Positions 29,527-40,280 of a DNA stretch of 64,000 nucleotides are shown piece by piece. A program made the position numbers and the translations under genes. Numbering within the stretch: position 1 is the stretch's first letter; each line of letters begins with the position of its first letter. A model generated the notes under the pieces. The model had not been told where the DNA came from. It saw only the letters and a list, made by a program, of their open reading frames with translations, and did no database searches. This DNA comes from Corynebacterium atypicum (GTDB taxonomy: Bacteria; Actinomycetota; Actinomycetes; Mycobacteriales; Mycobacteriaceae): NCBI RefSeq assembly GCF_000732945.1, contig NZ_CP008944.1, positions 2,030,767 to 2,094,766 on the forward strand. Direction: 5' to 3'.

Positions 29527-31063
29527 GGCCGCTCATGTTACCCGGACCGTCAGCGCCGCCCTCGAGGCCCTTCTCGGCCGGCTCGTCCGCACTACCGGTC
29601 TCCGGCGATTCCTGCCCAGCCTCTGGGCCTAGCACCTCGGCGCGCTCCTCGTCACCATGGTCTGCCAGCGGGTTTCCGCCCAGTTCCGCGCTGAGGTCGT
29701 CGAAGATCGACGAGCCGCGCTCCCCGCGGCGCACCACGCGGGTGCCTAAGAAATCGTCGCCGGCCCCGGGCTCGGGCGGGCGGGTGGCTATGGCCGCGAC
29801 CTCGTCGTCGCCGACAACGTGCGCCTCGACCACGCCGTGCGCCTTCGGCTGCACGCGCGAGGGCATATCGAGCGGCTCCTCCGGGCGCATCACCACCGGG
29901 GTGCCGGGGCGCGTGGCCGACGCATGCTCGGCCACGCCGTCGCGGGTGCTATCGGCCTCCGGCTGGTGCTCCGGCGGCAGCGTCCGGGTGGGATCGAGGC
30001 TGGCGAGGTCCAGCTCCGGGGCGCTTCCCGCAGGCGGCAGGACGCGGGCGGCGTCGGCAAGCTCGCACAGCGGGTTGAGTGCCGCCTCCGCGACCGGGGT
30101 GCGCGCGCCGCGAACAAGCTGCGCCAGGATCCACTCCGCCTCCGTCCAGACCAGCTGCACCTCCTCCGACAGTCTGCCCAGCGCCTCGAGGACCCGGGCG
30201 TCGACGAAGCGCTCGGCGGCCGCCTCGTCGTTAGCAAAGAGCTCAAAGCCGGCGAAGGTGCCAGTGGGTATCAGCCCGGCCTCCGCGCGCGCGCCCGGGC
30301 GGTGAAACTCCAGGCGAATTCCCTGCTCCGCGCTCAACCGCACCGCAAGCACCGTCGCCGGACCCAGGTCGAGCAGGTGAAACTCATAGACGCCCGCCGC
30401 CCGGTCGCCGACCGTGCCGCTGACCACGTCGCGCGCCGTAACCTTCGCGCTGGCCGGCCCAAAAGACCATTCATCGGGCAGGAAATCGTCGCTCTTGGCA
30501 AAGTCAAAGCCGCGGCGCTCGGCAAACGCGCGCCGCTCGCGCCGGGTGGCCCCCGGAAGCCGAAAACCGCGTTGCTCGGTGGGATCCGGCTCTGCCGGCG
30601 CCTGCGCCCCGGGCTGCTCGCGCTCCGGCTCCTCGGCCTCGACGCCACTGGGCTGGGCTTCCTCGGGTTCGCTTGCCCCGAGTTCGGTGCGCCCGGATGC
30701 GGCGCGCCCGGATGCGGCCTCGGCAATCCCAGCGTCGGCATCCTCGGCGACTTCAACGACTTCGACGTCCTCGGACGGCACCTCCTCGGCGACCGATTCC
30801 TCGGGCGCCTCTTCGCGCGCGACCCCCGCCGCCGGGGCGGCCGGCCAAGCAGGCGGGGTGGGCTCACTTGCCGCCGCATCCGGCCCCGCGCTGCCCCCCA
30901 CCTGGCGGGCGGGGGAGTCATCGAGTTCGCGCACCCCGGCCACCTCCTCGGCCGGCTCAGCTGGCCCGGCCGCCTTCGTGCGCCGCGCGGAATCCAGCGC
31001 CCACAGCACCAGGCCGGCTAGGAGCGCAAGGGCGGCCAGTAACAACAGCAGAATCGGCATCAC
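29513..31063 (-). CDS. Membrane-anchored acidic protein of unknown function
   Basis: A 516-residue protein. One N-terminal membrane segment (ILLLLLAALALLAGLVLWAL) is followed by about 130 Glu/Ala/Pro-rich disordered residues. A folded domain starts near PGATRRERRAFAERRGFDF and contains SFGPASAKVTARDVVSGTVG and PATVLAVRLSAEQGIRLEFH. A second disordered, acidic tail ends with GNMSGHEPK. No enzymatic motif was recognised. The initiator is GTG 31063 or ATG 31060. A similar secreted or membrane gene precedes pyrE in other corynebacteria. Confidence 0.75.
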   Translation of the reverse strand: MMPILLLLLAALALLAGLVLWALDSARRTKAAGPAEPAEEVAGVRELDDSPARQVGGSAGPDAAASEPTPPAWPAAPAAGVAREEAPEESVAEEVPSEDVEVVEVAEDADAGIAEAASGRAASGRTELGASEPEEAQPSGVEAEEPEREQPGAQAPAEPDPTEQRGFRLPGATRRERRAFAERRGFDFAKSDDFLPDEWSFGPASAKVTARDVVSGTVGDRAAGVYEFHLLDLGPATVLAVRLSAEQGIRLEFHRPGARAEAGLIPTGTFAGFELFANDEAAAERFVDARVLEALGRLSEEVQLVWTEAEWILAQLVRGARTPVAEAALNPLCELADAARVLPPAGSAPELDLASLDPTRTLPPEHQPEADSTRDGVAEHASATRPGTPVVMRPEEPLDMPSRVQPKAHGVVEAHVVGDDEVAAIATRPPEPGAGDDFLGTRVVRRGERGSSIFDDLSAELGGNPLADHGDEERAEVLGPEAGQESPETGSADEPAEKGLEGGADGPGNMSGHEPK

Positions 31064-31123
31064 GCCGCTTAAGTCTATCGGCCCCAGCCGGGCCCGCAGG
31101 CGATACCGCCCGGCCGGCTGGCG

Positions 31124-31960
31124 TTACACCTCGCTTTTCACCGGCAGGCGGTGATGCGTCCACTGCGACCAGCCGCCCACGTAGTGCGCCGTGCCCTCCA
31201 GGCCGGCCTCTGCCATCACGGCGAGCAGCTGCGCGGAGTGGTTCCCAGAGCCCGAATACGTCGCTGCCGCAGCGGCGTCGGCAGGATTCACAATGCCCAC
31301 CCCGGCGAAGATTTCGCGAACCTCATCCATGCTGCGCACCGTGTGATCATCGTGCAACAAGGAGCGCACCGGGATGTTCACAGCCCCCGGAATGTGGCCG
31401 GCGCGCAGGTCCAACAGCTCGCGGCGCCCGGCCCAACGGCGCTCCTCGCGGGCGTCAATCAGCAGCCCGTCGAACTCGCGCATCTGCTCGAGCGTGAGCA
31501 CCGGCACCGCACCCGGGCGCACCTCAAAGCCCGAGAACTTAAATAGATTGCCCGGCCCGCCGATGTACGGGCGCTCCTCGGCCAGCCACTTAGCCATGCC
31601 GCCGTCAAGGATCCGGATGTTGGTTAAGCCGGCCCACCGCAGCGTCCACCACGCACGGGCTGCGAAAAGCCCGCGGCCTTCGTCGTAGACGACGACGTTG
31701 CTGGACTCGTCCACGCCCCAATTTTGAATCCAGTTCTGCAGGCGGGTGTGATCCGGCAGCGGATTGCGGCCCAGGTAAAGCTCCGGAACGCCGGCGAGCG
31801 CCCGCGCGGGATCGCAGAAGACGGAGGTAGGGATGTGCTCGGAGACGAACTTGCGGTAGCCATCGCCGTCGCCGGGCCCCCAGAACACGGCGATCATCGT
31901 GGTCTTCTTGCCTTGATCGAGGTCCGCGGCGAGCTGTTCAGTTGTGATAAAAGTGCGCAT
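31124..31960 (-). CDS. Two-domain rhodanese-like protein lacking the catalytic cysteine
   Basis: A 278-residue tandem rhodanese of the thiosulfate/3-mercaptopyruvate sulfurtransferase type. The N-terminal domain has NVVVYDEGRGLFAARAWWTL and WAGLTNIRILDGGMAKWLAE. The C-terminal domain has LIDAREERRWAGRRE and DLRAGHIPGAVNIPVRSLL. The active-site loop reads YSGSGNHS where enzymes have YCGSG, so the sulfur-carrying Cys is Ser; the only Cys in the protein lies in the N-terminal domain. It may not transfer sulfur by the usual mechanism. ATG at 31960 is preferred (GGATGG just upstream); ATG 31969 is possible. Confidence 0.85.
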   Translation of the reverse strand: MRTFITTEQLAADLDQGKKTTMIAVFWGPGDGDGYRKFVSEHIPTSVFCDPARALAGVPELYLGRNPLPDHTRLQNWIQNWGVDESSNVVVYDEGRGLFAARAWWTLRWAGLTNIRILDGGMAKWLAEERPYIGGPGNLFKFSGFEVRPGAVPVLTLEQMREFDGLLIDAREERRWAGRRELLDLRAGHIPGAVNIPVRSLLHDDHTVRSMDEVREIFAGVGIVNPADAAAAATYSGSGNHSAQLLAVMAEAGLEGTAHYVGGWSQWTHHRLPVKSEV

Positions 31961-32032
31961 GAAGGCCATCCTAAGGGGCCGCGGGGCCGCGCGCATCGCA
32001 AGCCTGGCTAGGCGGGGATTACCCTTTAAACC

Positions 32033-33108
32033 ATGACCAGCTATTTTGGCGTTCCCCTCCTGCGCCGCACGGCGAACACACTGGCTTGGTTATTTGCCAG
32101 CGAGGCGGAGCTCGGCGAGCTTGCCCCGGAAGCGCGGATCGAACTCACCGCCACCGCCGTGCAGGGCGCCTGCCTCGACGGCATCCCGCTGCCGGCCACC
32201 CAAGCCGGCATCCTGGCCAGCGCGGCGCGCGGGCTCGTGGAAGAAGGCTACCCGGCCTCAGATCCAGCCTGGACGGGGCTGACCGCCGGCATCGAGGAGC
32301 TCGAACCGCGCGACGAGCGGCCCCCGGAAGAATCGGACTACCAGCGCATACTCGACCGCGAGCCGGCCAACGCAGGCCCGCTGGAGCTGCCGGTAGAAAC
32401 GCTGCCCATGGCCACCGCCTACGCTTGCTTCCACACCCCCAGCGCCACGCTGCGGCTGTCTCCCCTCCAGCTCATGGGCTATCTGGCCAGTTACCAGCCC
32501 CGCGAGGAGGAGCTGCGCGGGTGGATGGCCACCCAGAACATCCTCGCCGCAGACACCCGGCAGGCCATCCAGGCCGTGCTGGACAACCCGCACCAGGTTC
32601 GGGCCTCGTTCCTCGACGCCTCCGTATCCAGCCCTCACGGGGACCTCAACGAGGCGCTCTCCCGCGACCCGCACGTCGGCGCCGAAGCCCGGGGCGCCTC
32701 CGCGGCCTTAAGCCTCGAGAAGGTCTACGAGCTCATCCTCGCCACCCACGTGCCGCTCGAGCCCTGGGCCTGGGACCGCGACCTCGTGTTGCGGCAGCTT
32801 CTCGACGCCCACCCACGCCTCGATGCGCGCGAGGCCGAGGCCATGGCCATGAGGCTTTTGCCCACCTTTTCCCGATGGATGTCCCACGACACCCTCGAGT
32901 TCGACTACACCGACGAATCCGGCGGCCAGCGCCACTGGTACGTCAGCAACGCGCGACTGACCAAAGACGGCTACGTGTACGGGTTCTGCCACCTGCGCGA
33001 CGAGTTCTTGGCCTTCTCCCCGCCCCGGATGGCAGGCGTCGAGTGGACCATCCCGGACTTCCAGCTGCACGCCACGATGAAAAGCCCGGGTTCCGGCCCC
33101 GGCGCCGC

Positions 33109-33112
<4 letters not shown>
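32033..33112 (+). CDS. Conserved hypothetical protein
   Basis: A 359-residue soluble protein with no signal or membrane segment. It is rich in helices, with hydrophobic stretches such as [20 protein letters not shown] and [20 protein letters not shown]. The C-terminal part, [20 protein letters not shown] with [18 protein letters not shown], resembles the strand pattern of WYL-type ligand-sensing domains, but this is a loose likeness. The last 4 nt overlap the convergent clpB gene. The function is unknown. Confidence 0.7.
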
Positions 33113-35658
<2,546 letters not shown>

Positions 35659-35695
35659 GTGGGTCAATGCGCCTTTCTCTAGCTTCTCACCCGGT

Positions 35696-35730
35696 ACAAC
35701 GCCCCGCCGGTTGAGTCTGTTCCACTCAAC
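35696..35730 (-). promoter_or_regulatory. clpB SigH promoter overlapping an HspR HAIR box
   Basis: On the reverse strand GGAACA (35723-35718), a 16-bp spacer and CGTTGT (35701-35696) match the SigH consensus GGAA-N-GTT. GTTGAGT-N7-ACTCAAC at 35710-35730 is a perfect HAIR inverted repeat and includes the -35, so HspR binding should block the polymerase. The leader is about 30 nt. Further TTGA and TCAA half-sites lie at 35730-35770. Confidence 0.8.
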
Positions 35731-35810
35731 TTGATTTTTCTCAAACTATTTTTAGTCAACTGCGCTCAACTTTAGGGGTATTCGCCGCGCGGCGCACTAG
35801 CCTGGCACAC

Positions 35811-36305
35811 ATGAGCATCCCCGTCTCCCCCACCGAGCTCCCCGAAACCCTCGCTAGCTACGGGCCCGGCATCCTGATCCCCACCCCCGATCGCGACTTC
35901 CCCCGCATCCACGAGGTGCTCGCCCGCGCGGTGATTATCGACGCCCCGCCACGCCCGGCGCCCGCCTCATCGGCACGGCCAGACCCCAGCACAGGTACCG
36001 CAGAGCCCCGCGCCCGGCTCGAAATACCCGGCTCGATGGCCGGCCCGGCGCTGCGCCGGCTGGCCGGCACGCATCCCGACCCCCACTGCACCGTGGTGTT
36101 TAGCCCCACCGACCCCCACGGCTGGGTGCTCGTCATCGACGGCCTCGCGCACGCCGAGCCGGCCGCCGCGACTGGCGGCGAATCCGCGGCGCGCACGTGG
36201 GCCCTGGGCGGCGAGCGCATCGACGTCGGAAAGCAAGACACCGTGCTTGTCCTCGACGTCGCCAGCGCGATGCTACACCGCGCCGGCGAGCTGAAGCCCA
36301 GCTAG
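35811..36305 (+). CDS. Hypothetical protein
   Basis: A 164-residue protein. The N-terminal MSIPVSPTELPETLASYGPG and a later strand pair (CTVVFSPTDPHGWVLVIDGL) suggest a small beta-rich fold like the pyridoxamine-phosphate-oxidase-like proteins of actinobacteria, but this is not established. An Ala/Pro-rich linker lies near residues 45-65. There is no ribosome binding site; a TAGCCT 7-8 nt before the ATG would give a leaderless transcript. The 3' end overlaps the convergent gltS by 4 nt. Confidence 0.65.
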   Translation: MSIPVSPTELPETLASYGPGILIPTPDRDFPRIHEVLARAVIIDAPPRPAPASSARPDPSTGTAEPRARLEIPGSMAGPALRRLAGTHPDPHCTVVFSPTDPHGWVLVIDGLAHAEPAAATGGESAARTWALGGERIDVGKQDTVLVLDVASAMLHRAGELKPS

Positions 36306-37657
36306 CCTGTGATCTTGCGGCGCGCGGTGTCCTGCCGGTCCTTAGGCATCCAGCGGAAGACGAAGGGCGCCACCATAGCCAGGATGGCGATCACCACCGA
36401 GGCCACGCCCAAGCCCATCGTCCAGCCGGCCAGCACCGCAATCGGCGCGACGATCGTCATGCCGATCTCGAAGGGCGCGAAGCCCACATAGGCCACGCCA
36501 TACTCGTTGAGCGTGCCCGACTTCATCTTCGGGTCCACGATCTTCAGCAGGGCGATACCAGTGGCCACGGCCGCCGTGTTCCAGCCCCAGCTGAAGATGC
36601 CGCGCTCCAACCAGTTCTTGCCAAAGTAGATCGGCGAGGCGATGAAGAACCACGCCGTGCACCACACCGTGCCCAGGACGAAGAGCACGATGAGCGGCAC
36701 CAGGTAATCGGCGATGGCCGCCGGGATGATCGAGGCGATGCCGAACGCGATGAGGTAGTCCGTCGCCCCACCCGAGATCGAGCTGACCGTGTCGCGGTCC
36801 ACCAGGTCGCGTCCGCCGACGGCGTTGAGCAGAAGTTTGACCGCGATCGCGACCACGAAGGACATGGCGAACAGCGGCACCGAAACCTCGGGAAAGAAGT
36901 GCGAGATGGCCTGGTTGGCGTAGTAGGCGATCATGATGCACAGCGCGATGACGCCCACGTGGAGCGTGACCGCCTCAATCGACGAGGGGTTGGTGGTTGC
37001 CTTACCAATCGAGGGCCGAGCCTCGAAGTCGTCGATGTAGCCGGTGCGCATCTCCTTGGGCAGCTGCTGCGGCACCGTCGAGGCCCGCCCGGTGCGGATG
37101 CCCCAGTTGGCAAAGATGACGCCGCCAACGATGGCCGCGATCGTGCCCACCGTGGCCGACGTAAAGCCGAGCGAGCTGGCCACGCCGTCAGCGCCCGCCG
37201 CGTCGAGCGAGGACCCCACGGCGGCCGCCGTTCCGAACCCACCGACGAAGCCGGTGGGCAGCATCATGCCAAACCAATCCTCGGTGCCCCAGATCGGCTT
37301 GAACAAGATGAAGCCGAGGAGAATGAACAGCCCCCACTGTAGGAGGAACATGCCGGTGGTATAGGACCACATCGTCTTGGCGCCGCTGCGCACCGAGCGG
37401 TCGAAGACCATAGAAAACGGCATGGAGGCGAAGACGGCGGCGATCAAGATCGTGGTGTAGGAGCCCATCTTGTCTGAAAAGCCGATCCAGCCGAGCATCT
37501 CCGGGCCTAGGATCATGCCCAACAGCCCGCCGATGATGGGGCTAGGCAGTAGCAGCTTCTGGAACCATGGGATGGTCCGGCGCAGTGCGTTGCCGATGAC
37601 CATCAGAACGGAAATCCAGCCGACATCGATCAGCAGCGAAAATGGCGTGTATTCCAA
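36302..37657 (-). CDS. gltS: Sodium/glutamate symporter GltS
   Basis: A Na+-coupled glutamate uptake carrier of 451 residues with about ten or more membrane segments. Family segments: LLLPSPIIGGLLGMILGPEM near the N-terminus, GFVGGFGTAAAVGSSLDAAG with the conserved GGFGTA-type loop, and NTAAVATGIALLKIVDPKMK near the C-terminus. AAGGAGGAACC precedes the ATG at 37657. A glutamate carrier sits next to clpB in C. glutamicum as well. It supplies glutamate in a window that also holds the glnH-pknG control system and putA. Confidence 0.92.
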   Translation of the reverse strand: MEYTPFSLLIDVGWISVLMVIGNALRRTIPWFQKLLLPSPIIGGLLGMILGPEMLGWIGFSDKMGSYTTILIAAVFASMPFSMVFDRSVRSGAKTMWSYTTGMFLLQWGLFILLGFILFKPIWGTEDWFGMMLPTGFVGGFGTAAAVGSSLDAAGADGVASSLGFTSATVGTIAAIVGGVIFANWGIRTGRASTVPQQLPKEMRTGYIDDFEARPSIGKATTNPSSIEAVTLHVGVIALCIMIAYYANQAISHFFPEVSVPLFAMSFVVAIAVKLLLNAVGGRDLVDRDTVSSISGGATDYLIAFGIASIIPAAIADYLVPLIVLFVLGTVWCTAWFFIASPIYFGKNWLERGIFSWGWNTAAVATGIALLKIVDPKMKSGTLNEYGVAYVGFAPFEIGMTIVAPIAVLAGWTMGLGVASVVIAILAMVAPFVFRWMPKDRQDTARRKITG

Positions 37658-37832
37658 GGTTCCTCCTTATGCGCATGTGGGCCTTACGTGGTTGCTTCTG
37701 GCACAGCGGCCGCCGGGTCGTCCCGGGCCTTTTGGGACCAAAGCCTAGAAGGCGGAACGCGACCGGTTCCCGCGCCGGCTGGTGGAGCGGGTCACCCAAA
37801 GTTTTCTGTGCCTATCGTGCCACATGAACCGA

Positions 37833-37850
37833 CTTAAGGGGAACCTTAAG
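37833..37850. promoter_or_regulatory. 18-bp palindrome between gltS and the globin gene
   Basis: CTTAAGG-GGAA-CCTTAAG is a perfect 7-bp inverted repeat in the 258-bp divergent gap, 66 bp upstream of the globin start and about 180 bp upstream of gltS. It is a candidate operator. The regulator is unknown. Confidence 0.45.
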
Positions 37851-37915
37851 GGGCAAACTCGCCCCCGCTGGCGTCCGGCGGGTGACGCTTAAGCAATCCA
37901 TAAGCCACGCCCTCT

Positions 37916-39145
37916 ATGATGAGCCCCATGCCCATCGCCAGCTTCGCGCAGATCGCGCAGCTCCTCCGCGAGCACTCCGACACGTTCCGCGCGAGCGTGC
38001 ACCAGCGGCTCCACCAGGAGCAGCTCGAGGCCTTCAGCCCGCTGCCCGCGCGGCCGGAGCACTTCCTGCCCGAGCTGGCCGCGGCCGCCGCCTGGGTACT
38101 CGACCACTGCGCGGAGCCGCGCGCCGGCCACCGGCCGGAGCTTTCCGGCAAGGTAGCCGACCGGCTCGACGTCTTAGGCCGAACCCACCGCCGCTTTGGC
38201 TATCCCCCCGCCGCCTACGCGAACTTTTCCACCGCGCTGTGCGCGGGGTTGCGCGCGGTGGTGCGCGAATCGGGCCACTATTACTCGCTCGCCGTCGCCT
38301 GCGCCGAGGACCTCTCCGAGGTCGCCTGCGCGCGCATGGCCCAGGCGGCGCTTGACGACGCCCGCGCCGGCCAGCCCGCCGCGAGCGCCGGCACCGTCAC
38401 CGCCGTCGAGCGCCCGGCTCGCCGCATCGCCGTGGTCACCGTAGATACCGGCCTGCCGATGCCGTACGAGCCCGGCCAGCGGGTGCCGGTGACGGCCTCT
38501 TTTGTCGCGGGCGGGCGCTGGGTGCCGCTCGCGCCCGCGGCCCCGTCGGACGAGATGGGGCAGGTGCAGTTTCATCTAGACCTTTCTGAAGGCTCGCCCA
38601 GCCGCGATCTAGGCCGCACCAAACCCGGCGACCGCTGGACCTTCGGCCGCCCGGAGGCCGGCCTCGCGCTCAGCGAGTCCGCCGCCCGCCCCGTGGTCAT
38701 GATCGCCCACGGCACCGGGTGGTCCGCCCTGCGCGCGCTGGTCATGGACATGTTGACCTGGACGCAGCAACCTGAGGTAACCGTCTTCCGGCACGCGGAG
38801 TACCCCGGGGAGCTCTACGACCTCGCCGCGCTGTCCCGGCTGGCGCAGGCCACCTCCTGGTTACACGTGATCGCCTCCGCCAGCCACGGCGCAGACGAGT
38901 GGTGGGTGCGCCCGCAGGACGAGCTGCCTGCAGGCCTTGAGGCGCACACCGTTTCCGAGCCCGTGGAACTCGCGGCCCGCAGCCTTGGGCCCACGCGTTC
39001 GCTGGCGCGGTCGCGGGTGCTCATCGCCGGCCAGCTGCCCGAGGACTTGGCCGCCGCGCAACGCAGCGCCACCGCGGCCCGCAAGCTAGGTGCGGAAGCG
39101 GTCCAGGTAGCAAACTTCGGCCCGCTGTTTAGCTGGGAAGACTAG
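37916..39145 (+). CDS. Flavohaemoglobin-like globin-reductase with degenerate FAD site
   Basis: A 409-residue fusion of a globin-like domain and an FNR-like reductase domain. The globin part has the proximal-His region LGRTHRRFGYPPAAYANF, as in flavohaemoglobins, where this His binds haem iron. The reductase part begins near residue 165, and the NAD-binding stretch is PVVMIAHGTGWSALRALVMD. The RxYS flavin motif of real flavohaemoglobins is replaced (GGRWVPLAP), and the C-terminal acidic/aromatic tail (GPLFSWED) is retained. NO detoxification is plausible but uncertain. Starts at 37916, 37919 and 37928 are possible; no ribosome binding site stands out. The 3' end overlaps the convergent nitrilase by 4 nt. 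Confidence 0.8.
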   Translation: MMSPMPIASFAQIAQLLREHSDTFRASVHQRLHQEQLEAFSPLPARPEHFLPELAAAAAWVLDHCAEPRAGHRPELSGKVADRLDVLGRTHRRFGYPPAAYANFSTALCAGLRAVVRESGHYYSLAVACAEDLSEVACARMAQAALDDARAGQPAASAGTVTAVERPARRIAVVTVDTGLPMPYEPGQRVPVTASFVAGGRWVPLAPAAPSDEMGQVQFHLDLSEGSPSRDLGRTKPGDRWTFGRPEAGLALSESAARPVVMIAHGTGWSALRALVMDMLTWTQQPEVTVFRHAEYPGELYDLAALSRLAQATSWLHVIASASHGADEWWVRPQDELPAGLEAHTVSEPVELAARSLGPTRSLARSRVLIAGQLPEDLAAAQRSATAARKLGAEAVQVANFGPLFSWED

Positions 39146-39951
39146 GTACGCGGAAGCACCGGCAGTCGGTCCCGCTGGCGGGCCACCCGCTCGGGCGCAA
39201 CGTCAATAAGCATAAGCTCCGGCCCCGAGCCGGCCTCGGCGATCACCTCGGCGTCCGGGCCCACGCACAGCGAGTGCCCGATCCCGATGGGGCCGGTGGG
39301 CTCGCCCTCCTCGACGCCCACGGGGAGCGCCTGATCCACGCCGACGATGTAGCAGCCGGTATCCAGCGCCCTAGCGCGCGCCAACAACCGCCAATCGCCC
39401 AGCTTTCCCGGGCCGTTGGCCCAGCTGGCGGGCACAACGATGACCTCGGCCCCGCGGCAGGCGAGCTCGCGGAAGAGCTCCGGGAACCGAATGTCGAAGC
39501 AGACAGCGACGCCGACCTTGACCCCCGCGACCTCCACCACAACGTGGTGCTCGCCGGGACGCACCGTGTCCGACTCCCGGTAATCAAAGGCGTCATACGT
39601 ATGGATCTTGTCGTACGCCTGGTGCAGCCCGCCGCCGGTGATGAGCGCGCTGTTGAGCACCCTGTTGAGGGTCTTCTCGCCGCGGCGAACCTGGTCGGCC
39701 GGGCGGAACATCCCCACGACCACGGTCAGCCCTAGCTGCTGCGCGAGCTCGGCGATGCGGCTGGCAAACGGGCCGTCCAGGTCTTGCGCCTGCAGGTCGA
39801 GCCGGCCGGTGTCGAAGGCCTGGAACGCGGCCTCGGGGAAAACAGCCAGTTGGGCGCCCCGGTCGGCGGCCTGACGCAACGCGTGCGTGATGGTCTCGAG
39901 GTTCTCCTGCCAGTCCGCTGTAGCACGAATCTGAATCGCTGCGATACGCAT
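39142..39951 (-). CDS. Carbon-nitrogen hydrolase (nitrilase superfamily)
   Basis: A 269-residue amidase of the nitrilase superfamily. The Glu-Lys-Cys triad is visible in order: Glu in AVFPEAAFQAF, Lys in QAYDKIHTYDAF and Cys in VAVCFDIRFPELFREL. C-terminal VGVDQALPVG and GHSLCVGPDAEVIAE are typical. The closest functional types are omega-amidase/Nit1-Nit2-like enzymes that repair deaminated glutathione; the substrate is not assignable from sequence. The ATG at 39951 begins MRIAAIQIRA, the standard start. Confidence 0.9.
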   Translation of the reverse strand: MRIAAIQIRATADWQENLETITHALRQAADRGAQLAVFPEAAFQAFDTGRLDLQAQDLDGPFASRIAELAQQLGLTVVVGMFRPADQVRRGEKTLNRVLNSALITGGGLHQAYDKIHTYDAFDYRESDTVRPGEHHVVVEVAGVKVGVAVCFDIRFPELFRELACRGAEVIVVPASWANGPGKLGDWRLLARARALDTGCYIVGVDQALPVGVEEGEPTGPIGIGHSLCVGPDAEVIAEAGSGPELMLIDVAPERVARQRDRLPVLPRT

Positions 39952-39963
39952 GAGCCAAGCTTA

Positions 39964-39988
39964 TGTGGATAGTTGGCGGTTATCCACA
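39964..39988. promoter_or_regulatory. Two facing DnaA-box-like sites
   Basis: TGTGGATAG (39964-39972) and TTATCCACA (39980-39988, a perfect DnaA box) form an inverted pair with 8-bp complementary arms, just upstream of the nitrilase start. It could titrate DnaA or act as a regulatory site; it is too small to be an origin. Confidence 0.5.
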
Positions 39989-40051
39989 GATTGGCCGGTC
40001 GGCGCCGGCCGTGGCGCGCACGTTTGGGCGGCTTCGCCTTGACTGGGGGGC

Positions 40052-40280
40052 ATGCCAGAAACATTCACCTTGACCCACGCATTCCACCGGCTGCTCGCCC
40101 GCCCGCCGGCGCCCGCCGCACACGGCCGCGGCGCTAGGCCACGCGCTGGCGGCCTGGGAGCAGGAATTAGAACAGGCCGCCGACGAGCGCGCCGAGCTTT
40201 ACCGCGGGCTTGAGGCGCTGGTGAGCGCGGCGCGGCGCGCGGACACGGCACTGGCCGCAGACCTCGGGTGGGCCCGATGA
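40052..40280 (+). pseudogene. Frameshifted small helical gene coupled to DUF1023
   Basis: ATG at 40052 follows a GGGGGG ribosome binding site and reads MPETFTLTHAFHRLLARPPA. The coding signal then moves to the next frame, which reads HTAAALGHALAAWEQELEQA and ADERAELYRGLEALVSAARR and stops at 40280. That second frame has no start codon of its own. The whole is 229 nt, that is 76 codons plus one base, so one extra base in the GC-rich run near 40100-40125 explains it. The stop overlaps the next ATG as ATGA, as expected for coupled translation. The intact product would be about 75 residues, an all-helical small protein like the partners of WXG100-type systems. Whether the frameshift is real or an error cannot be told. 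Confidence 0.6.
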
